Assembly (NCBI RefSeq): GCF_000568255.1
Contig: NZ_KK037166.1
Span: 5,109,513-5,158,026, forward strand
Origin: Kutzneria sp. 744
GTDB taxonomy: Bacteria > Actinomycetota > Actinomycetes > Mycobacteriales > Pseudonocardiaceae
DNA: 48,514 bases
Direction of reading: 5' to 3'
The position numbers and the translations under genes are program-made. Under the pieces are notes generated by a model, which was not told the origin of the DNA, ran no database searches, and saw nothing but the letters and a program-made list of their open reading frames with translations. Position 1 is the stretch's first letter; each line of letters starts with the position of its first letter. Shown here piece by piece: positions 24,700-34,000 of this stretch.

Positions 24700-26115
24700 C
24701 GCAGTTCGTCCTCACGGTCGGTGAACAGGTACGGGTCGTGGTATCCGTCCCAAGCGGACAGTCCGGCCGCCAGCTCGGCATCGGTGACGAGGGCCTCGTG
24801 CAACGCGGCGGTGATCTCGGCGTGGTCGGCGCCGTCGGTGAGCACGACGAACTCCTGCCCACGGTCGCCGTAGTACGGATCCCAGTTCAAGGCGGCCATG
24901 GCGCGGCGGTCGGCGTCCACGCCGTCCCAGTCGTCGATGGCGGCCAGCCACGGACCGGCATGCCCGATCTGAAGGCCGCCGCCGGCCGACTCCAGCCACA
25001 GCGCGGTGTCCGGCCGGCTGGCGAGCCAGAAGCGGCCTTTGGTGCGCACAACGCCGCGCGGCTGGATCGGCACCTTTCGATTAAGGGACTGTCCCTCAAA
25101 GCAAGTTCACGTAGATAGTCGCATGCGAGGAATAACTATACCTGTTCTGACACCTTTCTCTTCGTGTTGGTTTGCGGGGAGTATATTTAGATGGCCAAAG
25201 TTCGGTCACTAAGATGTGGTCGGTATAATCGGAACGTGGACGATGACCGTATGGGGCTTCACTACATAGCCTACGGCAAATATCTGAACTCCACCGCAGA
25301 GTTGCGAGGAGCCGTAATACGGGGTTAAATAGGAATGAGACACGGAGGTGTCACATCAACTCGCCGTCAAGGAGCACATTGATTGCGGCGTGGAAGCGTT
25401 CCGGATGGAACGGTCGGCGCTCGCTGAACAGCAGCAGCTCGAAGCCGTCCTCCCGGTGCAGCGGCGGTTCGCCGCGCAGCAGCGGCCCGTGTGCGCTGTC
25501 GGGACGGCCACGGCGGGCGTTGGCCGGCAGCTTCCCGAGCCAGTCCGTGCTGCCCAGCGGCACACGCAGCGCGGTCGGTGCCAGCCGGCGGAACACGGCG
25601 TCGAGTCGGCCGGCCGGGCCGGTGAGCACGAGCACGTCGGCGAACTCGGCCTGACCGACGGCGACCTGGGCGACGGTGCGCTCGTCGTCGGCGCTGCCAC
25701 CGAGGCCGCGTTCGTGCATCGAGTCGTCACCGGTGGCGTCTTCGAGCCACTGCTCGTGGTTGACGGCGGTGACCACGGCCTGCACTCGTGACCGGTCCAG
25801 CGCCCAGCAGATCGGCTCCGGCTCCATGCGCGGGTCGAGGTGCAGCACGATCCGGCTCACGTCGTCCCGCTCGGACAACCGCTCGACCAGCGGCAACAGG
25901 TCCTCGCGGACCGTGCAGGACACGCAGCCGTGCCCCAGTTCGAGCACGGTCCAGGTGTCCTCGCCGCGGTGCCGCAGCCGTCGCCGCACCACACCCTCGG
26001 TCACGCGGCACAGGTCGTGGTGCACGACGGCCGTGCCGTCGCCGGCCAGTCCGTCGGCCACACGTTCGGCTGCCACCACCGCCAGGCCCCCGACCAGCAC
26101 GATCGGGACGGACAC
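24696..26115 (-). pseudogene. mrf: CobW/Mrf-like zinc-responsive protein, interrupted by a 310-bp block
   Basis: The GTG at 26115 ([14 protein letters not shown], with a GGAGGG site) starts a CobW-family protein without the usual GKT P-loop but with [12 protein letters not shown], a CxxC zinc site. The N-terminal piece ends at 25351 and the CobW C-terminal domain (VVRTKGRFWLASRPD...WLAAIDDWD) resumes before 25060. Removing exactly 310 bp between two CGCCG copies (25052 and 25362) joins LLDG to VVRT in one frame of about 370 codons. This family, found with zinc-free ribosomal proteins, includes mycobacterial Mrf, which promotes ribosome hibernation at low zinc. The gene is probably intact in the organism. 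Confidence 0.75.
25057..25366. other. 310-bp low-GC block inside mrf, probable assembly seam
   Basis: Far lower in GC than its surroundings, with no usable frame. Its left part loosely follows the sequence expected after the junction, and its right end (GGTGTCACATCAACTCGCCG) loosely follows the sequence expected before it (GGTGCGCACAACGCCG). That is what two overlapping low-quality contig ends joined in series would give. A genuine insertion with a 5-bp CGCCG target duplication is the alternative. Confidence 0.6.
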
Positions 26116-26127
26116 GAGCCCTCCAGT

Positions 26128-26142
26128 TGAGAACGATTTCCA
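26128..26142. promoter_or_regulatory. Zur-like box 1
   Basis: TGAGAACGATTTCCA matches the Zur consensus TGAAAATGATTTTCA at 12 of 15 positions. It is close to the mrf start and probably represses the minus-strand operon when zinc is sufficient. Confidence 0.65.
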
Positions 26143-26147
26143 TCTTC

Positions 26148-26165
26148 GGTAGCGGCCAGGCTACC
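26148..26165. repeat. Small inverted repeat between the Zur boxes
   Basis: GGTAGC and GCTACC flank a 6-base loop (GGCCAG) in the middle of the divergent promoter region. Its role is unknown; it may be part of promoter architecture. Confidence 0.4.
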
Positions 26166-26181
26166 CTGCCGAGGGAATTTT

Positions 26182-26196
26182 TGAAAACGAATGTCG
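26182..26196. promoter_or_regulatory. Zur-like box 2
   Basis: TGAAAACGAATGTCG matches the Zur consensus at about 11 of 15 positions, 17 bp before the rpmB start codon. It probably controls the plus-strand ribosomal protein operon. Confidence 0.6.
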
Positions 26197-26213
26197 TTAC
26201 AAGGAGGAGCAGC

Positions 26214-26453
26214 ATGGCCAAGCGCTGCCAGGTGACCGGGGCCCGCCCGGGCTACGGCAAGCAGGTGTCGCACTCGCACCGGCGGACCTCCCGCCGGTGG
26301 GAGCCCAACCTCCAGCGCCGCCGCCACTGGGTGCCGTCACAGCGACGCTGGGTGACGCTGCGACTGTCCGCCAAGGCGATCAAGACCATCGACCGCAAGG
26401 GGATCGACGCGGTCCTGGCCGAAATGGGTGTTCTAGCCCGGAAGGAGTCGTAA
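26214..26453 (+). CDS. rpmB: Ribosomal protein L28, zinc-free paralogue
   Basis: 79 aa, [29 protein letters not shown], a clear L28. It has a single Cys (residue 5) and no CxxC pair. A strong AAGGAGG ribosome binding site precedes the ATG at 26214. It is the first gene of the plus-strand Zur-type operon and its TAA overlaps the rpmG ATG. Confidence 0.95.
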   Translation: MAKRCQVTGARPGYGKQVSHSHRRTSRRWEPNLQRRRHWVPSQRRWVTLRLSAKAIKTIDRKGIDAVLAEMGVLARKES

Positions 26454-26617
26454 TGGCTCGCAACGAGGTTCGACCGATCGTGAAGCTGCGTTCCACGGCG
26501 GGCACCGGCTTCACCTACGTGACGCGCAAGAACCGCCGCAACGACCCCGACCGCATGGTGCTGCGCAAGTTCGACCCGGTGGCCCGCAAGCACGTCGACT
26601 TCCGCGAGGAGCGCTGA
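26453..26617 (+). CDS. rpmG: Ribosomal protein L33, zinc-free paralogue
   Basis: 54 aa, [35 protein letters not shown] in outline, a typical L33 without cysteines. The start overlaps rpmB by one base and the next gene starts immediately after the stop. Confidence 0.95.
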   Translation: MARNEVRPIVKLRSTAGTGFTYVTRKNRRNDPDRMVLRKFDPVARKHVDFREER

Positions 26618-26923
26618 ATGGCGAAGAAGTCCAAGATCGCCAAGAACGAGCGTCGTCAGGAGACCGTCGCCCGCTACGCGCAGCGGCGGGCTCAGCTCAA
26701 GCTCGTCGCCTCCTCCCCGACGGCGACGCCGGAGGAACGCGAGGGCGCCGCGCTCGGTCTGCAGAAGCTGCCCCGCGACGCCAGCCCGACCCGGCTGCGC
26801 AACCGGGACGCGGTGGACGGCCGGCCGCGCGGCTTCTTCCGCAAGTTCGGTCTGTCCCGGCTGCGGCTGCGTGAGGCGGCGCACCGGGGCGAGCTGCCTG
26901 GCGTCAGCAAGTCGAGTTGGTGA
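26618..26923 (+). CDS. rpsN: Ribosomal protein S14, zinc-free long form
   Basis: 101 aa, the long S14 form without the CxxC zinc knuckle. [13 protein letters not shown] opens it, and [21 protein letters not shown] is the rRNA-binding core. The ATG at 26618 follows the rpmG stop with no gap. Confidence 0.95.
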   Translation: MAKKSKIAKNERRQETVARYAQRRAQLKLVASSPTATPEEREGAALGLQKLPRDASPTRLRNRDAVDGRPRGFFRKFGLSRLRLREAAHRGELPGVSKSSW

Positions 26924-26930
26924 GGGACCC

Positions 26931-27170
26931 ATGGCGAAGACCGATCGGCGCCCGCCCAAGCGCAAGGTGAACCTGCTGCGCCGGGAGGGTGTGACCCGAG
27001 TGGACTGGAAGGACGTGACGCTGCTGCGCAAGTTCATCTCCGACCGCGGCAAGATCCGTTCGCGCCGCGTGACCGGGCTGACCCCGCAGGAGCAGCGCGA
27101 GGTCGCCACCGCGATCAAGAACGCGCGTGAAATGGCCTTGTTGCCCTATCCGGGACCTTCGCAGCGCTGA
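26931..27170 (+). CDS. rpsR: Ribosomal protein S18 paralogue
   Basis: 79 aa, with [22 protein letters not shown] and [21 protein letters not shown], a standard S18 core without cysteines. It is the last gene of the rpmB-rpmG-rpsN-rpsR operon, which ends in the hairpin 27178-27226. Confidence 0.95.
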   Translation: MAKTDRRPPKRKVNLLRREGVTRVDWKDVTLLRKFISDRGKIRSRRVTGLTPQEQREVATAIKNAREMALLPYPGPSQR

Positions 27171-27177
27171 GATACAT

Positions 27178-27226
27178 CACACGCGCTTCCTGCTTGGCCG
27201 TATGCGTCAAGTAGGAAGCGCATGTG
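27178..27226. terminator. Hairpin related to 24253-24307, covering the bluB ribosome binding site
   Basis: A 19-bp stem (27178-27196 with 27208-27226) with one C-A mismatch and one G-T pair. Both hairpins share CGCTTCC on the left arm and GGAAGCGCATGTG on the right. It likely terminates the rpsR operon. Its right arm contains AGGAAG and the GTG start of bluB. Confidence 0.75.
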
Positions 27227-27859
27227 CATCCTCTCTATGACGTGCTCTACCGCAGGCGGGACACCCGCCGCGAGTTCACCGGCGAGCCGATCGAGCCCGC
27301 CGTGCTGGAACGTGTTCTTCGGGCCGCCCACGCGGCGCCGAGTGTCGGGCTCTCCCAGCCGTGGGACTTCGTGCTCGTCTCGGACGAACGGGTCCGCCGC
27401 GAGTTCCGTGATCATGTGCTCGCCGAACGCGGTGTGTTCCAGGCCTCACTGGATCCCGAGCGCGCCACCGTGTTCGACCGCATCAAGATCGAGGGTGTGC
27501 TGGAGTCCAGCCTCGGCGTCGTCGTCTGCTACGACCCTTCACGTGGCTCGCCGGCGGTGCTCGGGCGGCACGCCATCGCCGACGCCGGCCTGTACTCGGT
27601 GTGCCTGGCCATCGAGAACCTGTGGCTGGCCGCGACCGCCGAGGGGCTCGGCGTCGGCTGGGTCAGCTTCTACCGTGAGGACTTCCTGCGCCGGTTGCTC
27701 GGCGTGCCCGCCGGGGTGCGCCCGGTGGCCTGGCTGTGCCTCGGCAGCGTGCGCGACCTGCCCGAAGTTCCCGATCTGGAACGACACGGGTGGCGTGAAC
27801 GGTTGCCACTCGATGACGTTGTCCACCATGAGCGGTACGGTCAACGGCCAGGCCGGTAG
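27224..27859 (+). CDS. bluB: 5,6-dimethylbenzimidazole synthase BluB
   Basis: 211 aa nitroreductase-fold protein. BluB breaks down FMNH2 with oxygen to make the lower ligand of vitamin B12. HPLYDVLYRRRDTRREF, AAPSVGLSQPWDFVLV and GLGVGWVSFY are family signatures. The GTG at 27224 has AGGAAG 5 bp upstream, but both lie inside the 3' arm of a strong hairpin, so translation may be limited unless transcription starts within it. No other cobalamin gene is near. Confidence 0.9.
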   Translation: MHPLYDVLYRRRDTRREFTGEPIEPAVLERVLRAAHAAPSVGLSQPWDFVLVSDERVRREFRDHVLAERGVFQASLDPERATVFDRIKIEGVLESSLGVVVCYDPSRGSPAVLGRHAIADAGLYSVCLAIENLWLAATAEGLGVGWVSFYREDFLRRLLGVPAGVRPVAWLCLGSVRDLPEVPDLERHGWRERLPLDDVVHHERYGQRPGR

Positions 27860-27909
27860 CCTGGCCCGAGCCGAACCGCATCGAAGAAGCAGGGGACGTC
27901 GAGGACCCA

Positions 27910-29408
27910 GTGGAGCAGGACGATTCGCTCGTAGGGGGACAGCTCCCGCAGCAGGATCAGCGTGTGCGCCTGCTGCTCAACGCTGGCCGCCTCGGCGAGG
28001 CGAACACCCTCTTCGAGCAGGTCGTCTCCCGAGGTCCGACCAGCGCGGACCGGTGGGGCCGGTCCTATCTGCTCGTGCACCGCGCGACCATGGCGTGGCG
28101 GCTGCGCCGCATCCCGCTCGCGTTGGAGCTGGCCGCCGAGGGCTGGACCGAGATGGACTCCGAGCGGCCCACCGGCGTGCTCGCGTGCCGTGCGCTCGGG
28201 CAGCTCGGCTACCTGCTGGAGGGCATCGGCCACCGGCGGGCCGCGTTGGACATGGTGCGGCTGGCACTGCACGTGGCCCGTGAGGTCGGCGATCCCTCCG
28301 CGCTCGCCCAGTGCCTGCAGCGGCTCGGCGGCACGCTCAACTTCCGTGCCATCGACGGCAAACCCGTCAACGCACACGAGATCTTCGGTGAGGCGCGGCA
28401 GCATCTGGGCGAGGGGCTCACGCTCGTCGGCAAGGACGATGTGAGCTACTGGCCGCTGCTCGGCGCGTACTCCCGCTCCCTGGCCGGCACCGGCGATCTC
28501 GAGCTGGCCGCGCGGCATGCCGCCGAGGTGCTCGACCACGGCCTGGAGATCGACGACCTGTGGACGGTCGCCGTCGGGAACTGGGTTCTCGGCTGCGTGC
28601 ACAGTGGTCTCGGCGAGCTCGTGCAGGCGCGGACCCTGGCCAGCCGGGCCGTCAGCGCCGCCAACAAGATCAACGACAACTCCCTGCTGCTGCGGTTCTC
28701 CCTCGACCTCGCCGACGTCTGCGCGGCCATGGAGGACGAGGTCGGCGAGGCCGCCGCGCTGCGGTGCAGCGTGGCCGCCAGCCGGATCGCCACCGAGACC
28801 TTGCAGGAGGGGCTCGGGCAGGCGTTGGAGCAGCGGCGGCTGGCCGTGCAGGCGCAGAAGCTCGCCATGGCCGCGCAGGAGGCCGCCGCCCGGGATCCCC
28901 TGACCGGCTTGGCCAACCGGCTCGGTCTGGAGCGCTCCGCCCAGCAGCTGTTGGAGGGCACCGCTTCCCAGGGCAAGGTGCCGTGGCTCGTGCTCGTCGA
29001 CGTCGACTGGTTCAAGGATGTCAACGACGACGCCGGTCACGCCGCCGGCGACGCCGCCCTGCGGGAGATCGCCCGGCTGCTACGCCGTGAGTGCCGTGCC
29101 GCCGACCTGGTCGCCCGCTGGGCCGGCGACGAGTTCGTTGTCCTGCTTGGCGACGCCGGCCCCGGCACCGACGTCGGCCCCGCCGTCGCCGAGCGCATCC
29201 GCGCCGCCGTCGACCAGCACGACTGGCGCATCGTGCTCGGCACCGCCCGCCGCCCCACCGTCTCCATCGGCGTCGCCGGCGGCCCCGCCAGCTCGACCAG
29301 CTCTTCGCGGCCGCCGACATCGCCCTGTACCGCGCCAAACGCCAGGGCCGCAACCGTGTCGAGGTCCACGAGACCATGGCCCGTCTCGGCGAGCTCTCGG
29401 AGAGTTAA
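27910..29408 (+). CDS. Diguanylate cyclase with N-terminal TPR-like region (frameshifted near 29285)
   Basis: The GTG at 27910 (VEQDDSLVGGQL) starts a soluble protein of about 499 aa. Residues 20-310 are helical TPR-like repeats, followed by a coiled linker and a GGDEF domain: DPLTGLANRLGLE, VDVDWFKDVND and the active site RWAGDEFVVLL (about residue 405; AGDEF in place of GGDEF). After SIGVAGGPA the frame is lost. One base is missing between about 29284 and 29289, and the expected QLDQLFAAADIALYRAKRQG continues in the next frame to TAA at 29408. This is probably a sequencing error. It would make c-di-GMP in response to a signal bound by the TPR region. Confidence 0.8.
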
Positions 29409-29838
29409 CCCGTTTCGCGCCGGGCTCCCCCAGCACGGACACTCCACTTGCAACTTGCACTCCGCAAATTTCCCCCGGTTATCCACACCTCCCACCGCAT
29501 TCGCCGTTCGTCCACAGGCGACTCGCCACCAAGATCCACCAGCGACCGGCGCGGGTAGAGTGGGCTTGGGGACGCCCCCCGGGATGGGTGGGGGCTGTTC
29601 GTGTGGCGACATCACCACGAAGCACCTATGGCACGCCCAACCCGCCCCTTGCCGGGAGTGGTCCTGCGGGCCTCAGCCGACCCGCATTCCCGACCGGACC
29701 GATGCCGCGTTGCCGACCGGATGGTTGATCTGGAGCCCGGTCTCCCTGGGGGCAGGAACCACCTGCGATCCGCCGGTGAAGATCAACCCGATCGGCGCAA
29801 GGGATCAACAGTGATAAAGAATTGTCAACAGCCATAAA
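29409..29838. other. Intergenic region without a recognisable gene
   Basis: 430 bp between the cyclase and the NarL-type regulator. Short frames exist (for example from 29601) but match nothing I know, and codon bias is unconvincing. It holds a GCCCCC/GGGGGC inverted repeat (29574-29595) and a TTATCCACA DnaA-box-like site (29479-29487), too isolated to be an origin. Confidence 0.4.
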
Positions 29839-29871
29839 GAATGGGCCCCGGCGCGCAGCCGAGGCCCATTC
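29839..29871 (-). terminator. Terminator of the NarL-type regulator gene
   Basis: GAATGGGCC (29839-29847) pairs with GGCCCATTC (29863-29871), and after one mismatch CGGC pairs with GCCG around a 5-base loop. It begins 13 bp beyond the regulator stop. Confidence 0.8.
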
Positions 29872-29884
29872 ACAACGAACGGGG

Positions 29885-30532
29885 TCAGGCGATGAGGCCG
29901 CCGCGGTAGGCGACGAGGGCGGCCTGGACGCGGTTGACGGCGCCGATCTTGCCGAGGACGGAGGAGACGTAGCCCTTCACGGTGGCCTCGGACAGATGCA
30001 GCGCGCCGCCGATCTCGGCGTTGGACATGCCCTGGCCGATGAGCTGGAGGACCTCGCGCTCACGCTCGGACAGGGAGGTGAGCAGGCGGCGGGCGGGCTC
30101 GGCGGCGCGTTCGCCGTCGGCGACGGCGGCCAGCACGCGGGCGGCGACACCGGGGTCGAGCACGGCTCCACCACGGGCGAGGTCGCGGACGGCCTTGACG
30201 AGCTGCTCGGGCTCGGTGTCCTTGAGCAGGAAGCCGGAGGCGCCGAGGCGCAGGGCCTCGGAGACGTACTCGTCGACGTCGAACGTGGTGAGCATGGCGA
30301 CCCGGGGCGGGTCGGGCAGGGTGCGCAGCCGGCGCAGGGCGACGAGCCCGTCGGCCGAGCGCATGCGCACGTCGAGCAGCACGACGTGCGGCCGGTGCTG
30401 CCGCGCGAGATCGGCGACGAGCAGGCCGTCGTCGCACTCGGCGACCACCTCGATGTCGCCGGCGCTGCAGAGAATCATCCTGAGGCCGGATCGGACGAGA
30501 TCCTCGTCGTCAGCCAGCATCACTTTGATCAA
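29885..30532 (-). CDS. NarL/LuxR-family response regulator (orphan)
   Basis: 215 aa. I choose the TTG at 30532 (LIKVMLADDEDLVRSGL) because GGGGAGG lies 6 bp upstream; the ATG at 30586 would add 18 unlikely residues. Phospho-acceptor Asp54 is in VVLLDVRMRSADG, the receiver Lys in GFLLKDTEPEQL, and the LuxR helix-turn-helix in LSEREREVLQLIGQGMSNAEI. No sensor kinase lies beside it, although such regulators usually pair with a DUF/HisKA_3 kinase. Confidence 0.9.
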   Translation of the reverse strand: MIKVMLADDEDLVRSGLRMILCSAGDIEVVAECDDGLLVADLARQHRPHVVLLDVRMRSADGLVALRRLRTLPDPPRVAMLTTFDVDEYVSEALRLGASGFLLKDTEPEQLVKAVRDLARGGAVLDPGVAARVLAAVADGERAAEPARRLLTSLSEREREVLQLIGQGMSNAEIGGALHLSEATVKGYVSSVLGKIGAVNRVQAALVAYRGGLIA

Positions 30533-30715
30533 CGGACGCCTCCCCGATTCGGCGCTGCGTGCTCGCATTAGCCAAGCATTACTCATCTTGACGCAACCAC
30601 GGGTTACCGCGGTGTTATCTCATCATGTGGTCCCGGTTTTGCCTAGAAGTTCCCGCGACTTGACGCCCGGACCGAAATATCAACGGTTTCCAAACCTGTG
30701 AATCGACTTGCACGA

Positions 30716-30946
30716 TCAGGGCAGGCTGTGCCGTCCGGCGGTACGCAGACTGCGCGCGGCGACGAGGGCCAGGCCGCCGAACAGCCACCCGCCAACGGTC
30801 CAGACCACCGCGCCGGCCAGTCCGGCCCCGTGCAGCATCGCGGCAAGACCGGCGGCCCCGCCGCTGGCCCGCATGCGCCATCGCCCCTGGTCACGGGCGA
30901 GTTCCTCGTCGATCCACCGCACCACGGATCCGGCCACCCCGCTCAC
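30716..30946 (-). CDS. Possible small membrane protein
   Basis: 76 aa from a GTG at 30946. It has two hydrophobic segments (about residues 30-45 and 48-63) after an amphipathic N-terminus with WIDEELARDQGRW. No family is recognised and the ribosome binding site is weak. It may be real, or a chance frame in the 500-bp space between the regulator and the acylase gene. Confidence 0.35.
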   Translation of the reverse strand: MSGVAGSVVRWIDEELARDQGRWRMRASGGAAGLAAMLHGAGLAGAVVWTVGGWLFGGLALVAARSLRTAGRHSLP

Positions 30947-30999
30947 CCTTCAGAGTGAATGTCTAACGTGAAGCTCTTTCGCGTTGAACTACTCACAAG

Positions 31000-31014
31000 T
31001 AACGTGCGTCACGT
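31000..31014. promoter_or_regulatory. Inverted repeat upstream of the acylase gene
   Basis: AACGTG-CGT-CACGTT, a perfect 6-3-6 palindrome 24 bp before the ATG at 31039. It is a possible operator; no regulator can be named. Confidence 0.4.
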
Positions 31015-31038
31015 TCCCTCCAGGAGAGGACCCTGCGC

Positions 31039-34000
31039 ATGTCGCGAAGCTCTCGCCTCGCACTCGCCGCGACCCTGATCGTGGCGACGTCGACCACCCT
31101 GCTGTCCGCGGCGCCGGCCACCGCCGCCCCGGCCAACAATGACTACTGCCTCGGGCAGTGCAACGACATCCTGCCGCCGGGTGAGAACGGCAACGCCACG
31201 CTGGCGCAGATCCTCGCCAACAAGGTTGCCGGCAGCCGCCCGGCGCACACCGACGACCAGCTCGGCAAGTACGCCAACCTGGTCAACGGCTACACCGGGC
31301 TGAGCAACGGCCAGCTGTCCACCTTCTTCAACGACTCCTCCTTCGGCGTGCCCGCCAACCAGGTCGAGTCGACGATCAAGCCCCGCGCGGACGTCACGAT
31401 CGTGCGCGACAAGGCGACCGGGGTGCCGCACGTCACCGGCACCACGCGCTCGGGCACTGAGTTCGGCGCGGGCTACGCGGCGGCCCAGGACCGGCTGTGG
31501 CTGATGGACGTGTTCCGCCACGTCGGCCGGGGCGAGCTGACCTCGTTCGCCGGCGGCGCGGTCGGCAACCGCGGGCTGGAGCAGTCGTTCTGGCAGGCCG
31601 CCCCGTACACCGAGCAGGACCTCCAGGACCAGCTGACCTCGGCCGCGGCCACGCACGGCGCCCGCGGCGCGCAGGCCCTGCAGGACGCCACCGACTACGT
31701 GGCCGGCATCAACTCCTACATCACGCAGGCGTACAACGGCCGGACCTTCCCCGGCGAGTACGACCTGACCGGGCACATCGACCCGATCACCAACGCCGGC
31801 GGCATCGACCCGTTCAAGCTCACCGACATGGTGGCGATCGGCAGCGTGGTCGGCGCCCTGTTCGGCTCGGGCGGCGGCGGTGAGGTGCAGTCGGCGCTGG
31901 TGAAGCTGGCCGCCGACGCCAAGTACGGCGTCACCGACGGCGACAAGGTGTGGAACGCGTTCCGGGAGCAGAACGACCCGGAGGCGGTCACCACCATCCA
32001 CGACGCCAGCTTCCCGTACGGCCAGGACCCGGCCAACCCGCAGGGCGTCGCGATGCCCGACCCGGGCTCGGTGACGCCGCAGCAGCTGATCTTCAACCCG
32101 ACCGGCTCGGCCGCGACGGCGACGGAGGTGAAGGCGGCCAACCAGCCGGCCGCCAAGACCCCCGACGAGGAGAAGGCGCGCGGCATCTTCGACAACGGTG
32201 TGCTGCCGCCCGACCTGATCACGGCCAAGCACGGCATGTCCAACGCGCTGCTGGTGTCCGGCAAGTACACCGACACCGGCAACCCGGTGGCGGTGTTCGG
32301 CCCGCAGACCGGCTACTTCGCGCCGCAGCTGCTGATGCTGGAGGACCTGCAGGGCCCCGGCATCAGCGCCCGCGGCGCCGCGTTCGCCGGCGTCAGCCTG
32401 TACGTGGAGCTCGGCCGAGGCCAGGACTACTCGTGGAGCGCCACGTCGGCCGGGCAGGACATCACCGACACGTACGCGCTGCGGCTGTGCGAGCCGAACG
32501 GCCAGCCGGCGACCAAGAACTCCGCTTCCTACCTGTACCACGGCGTCTGCACGCCGATGGAGCTGCTGCAGCGGGACAACTCGTGGAAGCCGACGATCGC
32601 CGACGGCACGGCCGAGGGCTCGTACTCGCTGATCTCGTTCCGCACCAAGTACGGCATAGTGCAGTCGCGGGCCACGGTCGGCGGCGTCCCGGTGGCCTAC
32701 GCAAGCCTGCGGTCCAGCTATCGCCACGAGGTGGACTCGATCATCGGGTTCCAGGAGTTCAACGACCCGTCCGCGGTGCACGACGCGGCCAGTTTCCAGA
32801 AGGCCGCCCAGGACGTGAACTACACGTTCAACTGGTTCTACGCCGACTCCAAGGACATCGCGTACTACAACTCGGGCAACAACCCGGTGCGGGCCGCGAA
32901 CACCAACCCGAACCTGCCGATCTGGGCCGACCAGCAGTACGAGTGGCAGGGCTGGAACCCGACGAGCAACGTCGCCAGCTACACGACGCCGTCGCAGCAC
33001 CCGAACTCGATCGACCAGGACTACTACGTCAGCTGGAACAACAAGCAGGCCAAGGACTTCAGCGAGGCCTCCTACGGTGACGGCTCGGTGCACCGGGTCA
33101 ACCTGTTGGACAGCCGGGTCAAGAAGCTGGTCTCCAGCGGCCAGAAGGTGACGCGGGCGTCGCTGGCCGGGGCCATGGAGGACGCGGCCAACGCGGACCT
33201 GCGGGCCGAGGACGTGCTGCCCGAGGCGCTGCGGGTGCTCAACAGCCAGCCGATCACCGATCCGACGCTGGCAGGAGCGGTCAAACAGCTCACGACCTGG
33301 CAGCAGGCCGGCTCACACCGCCTGGAGACCACGCCGGGCAGCAAGGCCTACGCGAACGCCGACGCGATCCGGATCATGGACGCCTGGTGGTCGCTGCTGG
33401 TGCAGGGCGAGTTCCAGCCGGCCATGGGCAACGACCTGTTCACCACCATGACCGGGGCGATCCAGGTCAACGAGTCCCCGTCGGGCGGCCAGAACATCGG
33501 CTCCGTTGACGGCGACGCGAACGCTTCGCAGCCGCACAAGGGATCCTCGTTCCAGTATGGCTGGTGGTCGTACGCGGACAAGGACCTGCGCGCGGTGCTC
33601 GGCGACACCGTGCAGGGCGGCCTGTCCCGGCCGTTCTGCGGCAACGGCAACCTGGCCTCGTGCCGGCAGTCGCTGCTGACCAGCCTGCAGCAGGCGGTCG
33701 GCCAGACGGCGGCGCAGGTGTACCCGGGTGACGCGGACTGCGCGGCCGGCGACCAGTGGTGCGCCGACTCGATCATCCAGCGGCCGCTGGGCGGCGTCAC
33801 CGACGACAAGATCAGCTGGCAGAACCGCCCGACCTACCAGCAGGTCGTGCAGTACCCGGCGCACCGCGGCGACAACGTGGCCAACCTGGCCGTGGGCAGG
33901 ACCGTCACCTCGACCAGCCACGAGACCGGCGCCTACGACTCGCCGCCGAGTCTCGCGGTGGACGGCAAGGCGGACACCCGGTGGGCCAGCGACTGGAGCG

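Noticed and set aside
25057-25366. Novel mobile element with a 5-bp target duplication in mrf
   Set aside because: No terminal inverted repeats, no coding capacity, edges resemble noisy native sequence and three similar blocks break other genes. Kept as a finding with the artefact as first choice.
29479-29516. DnaA-box-like TTATCCACA and a nearby TCGTCCACA
   Set aside because: Only one good box and one weak one, without clustering, an AT-rich unwinding region, dnaA or dnaN nearby. Not an origin.
29601-29837. Small plus-strand ORF after the diguanylate cyclase
   Set aside because: No ribosome binding site, unconvincing composition and no recognisable family; treated as intergenic.
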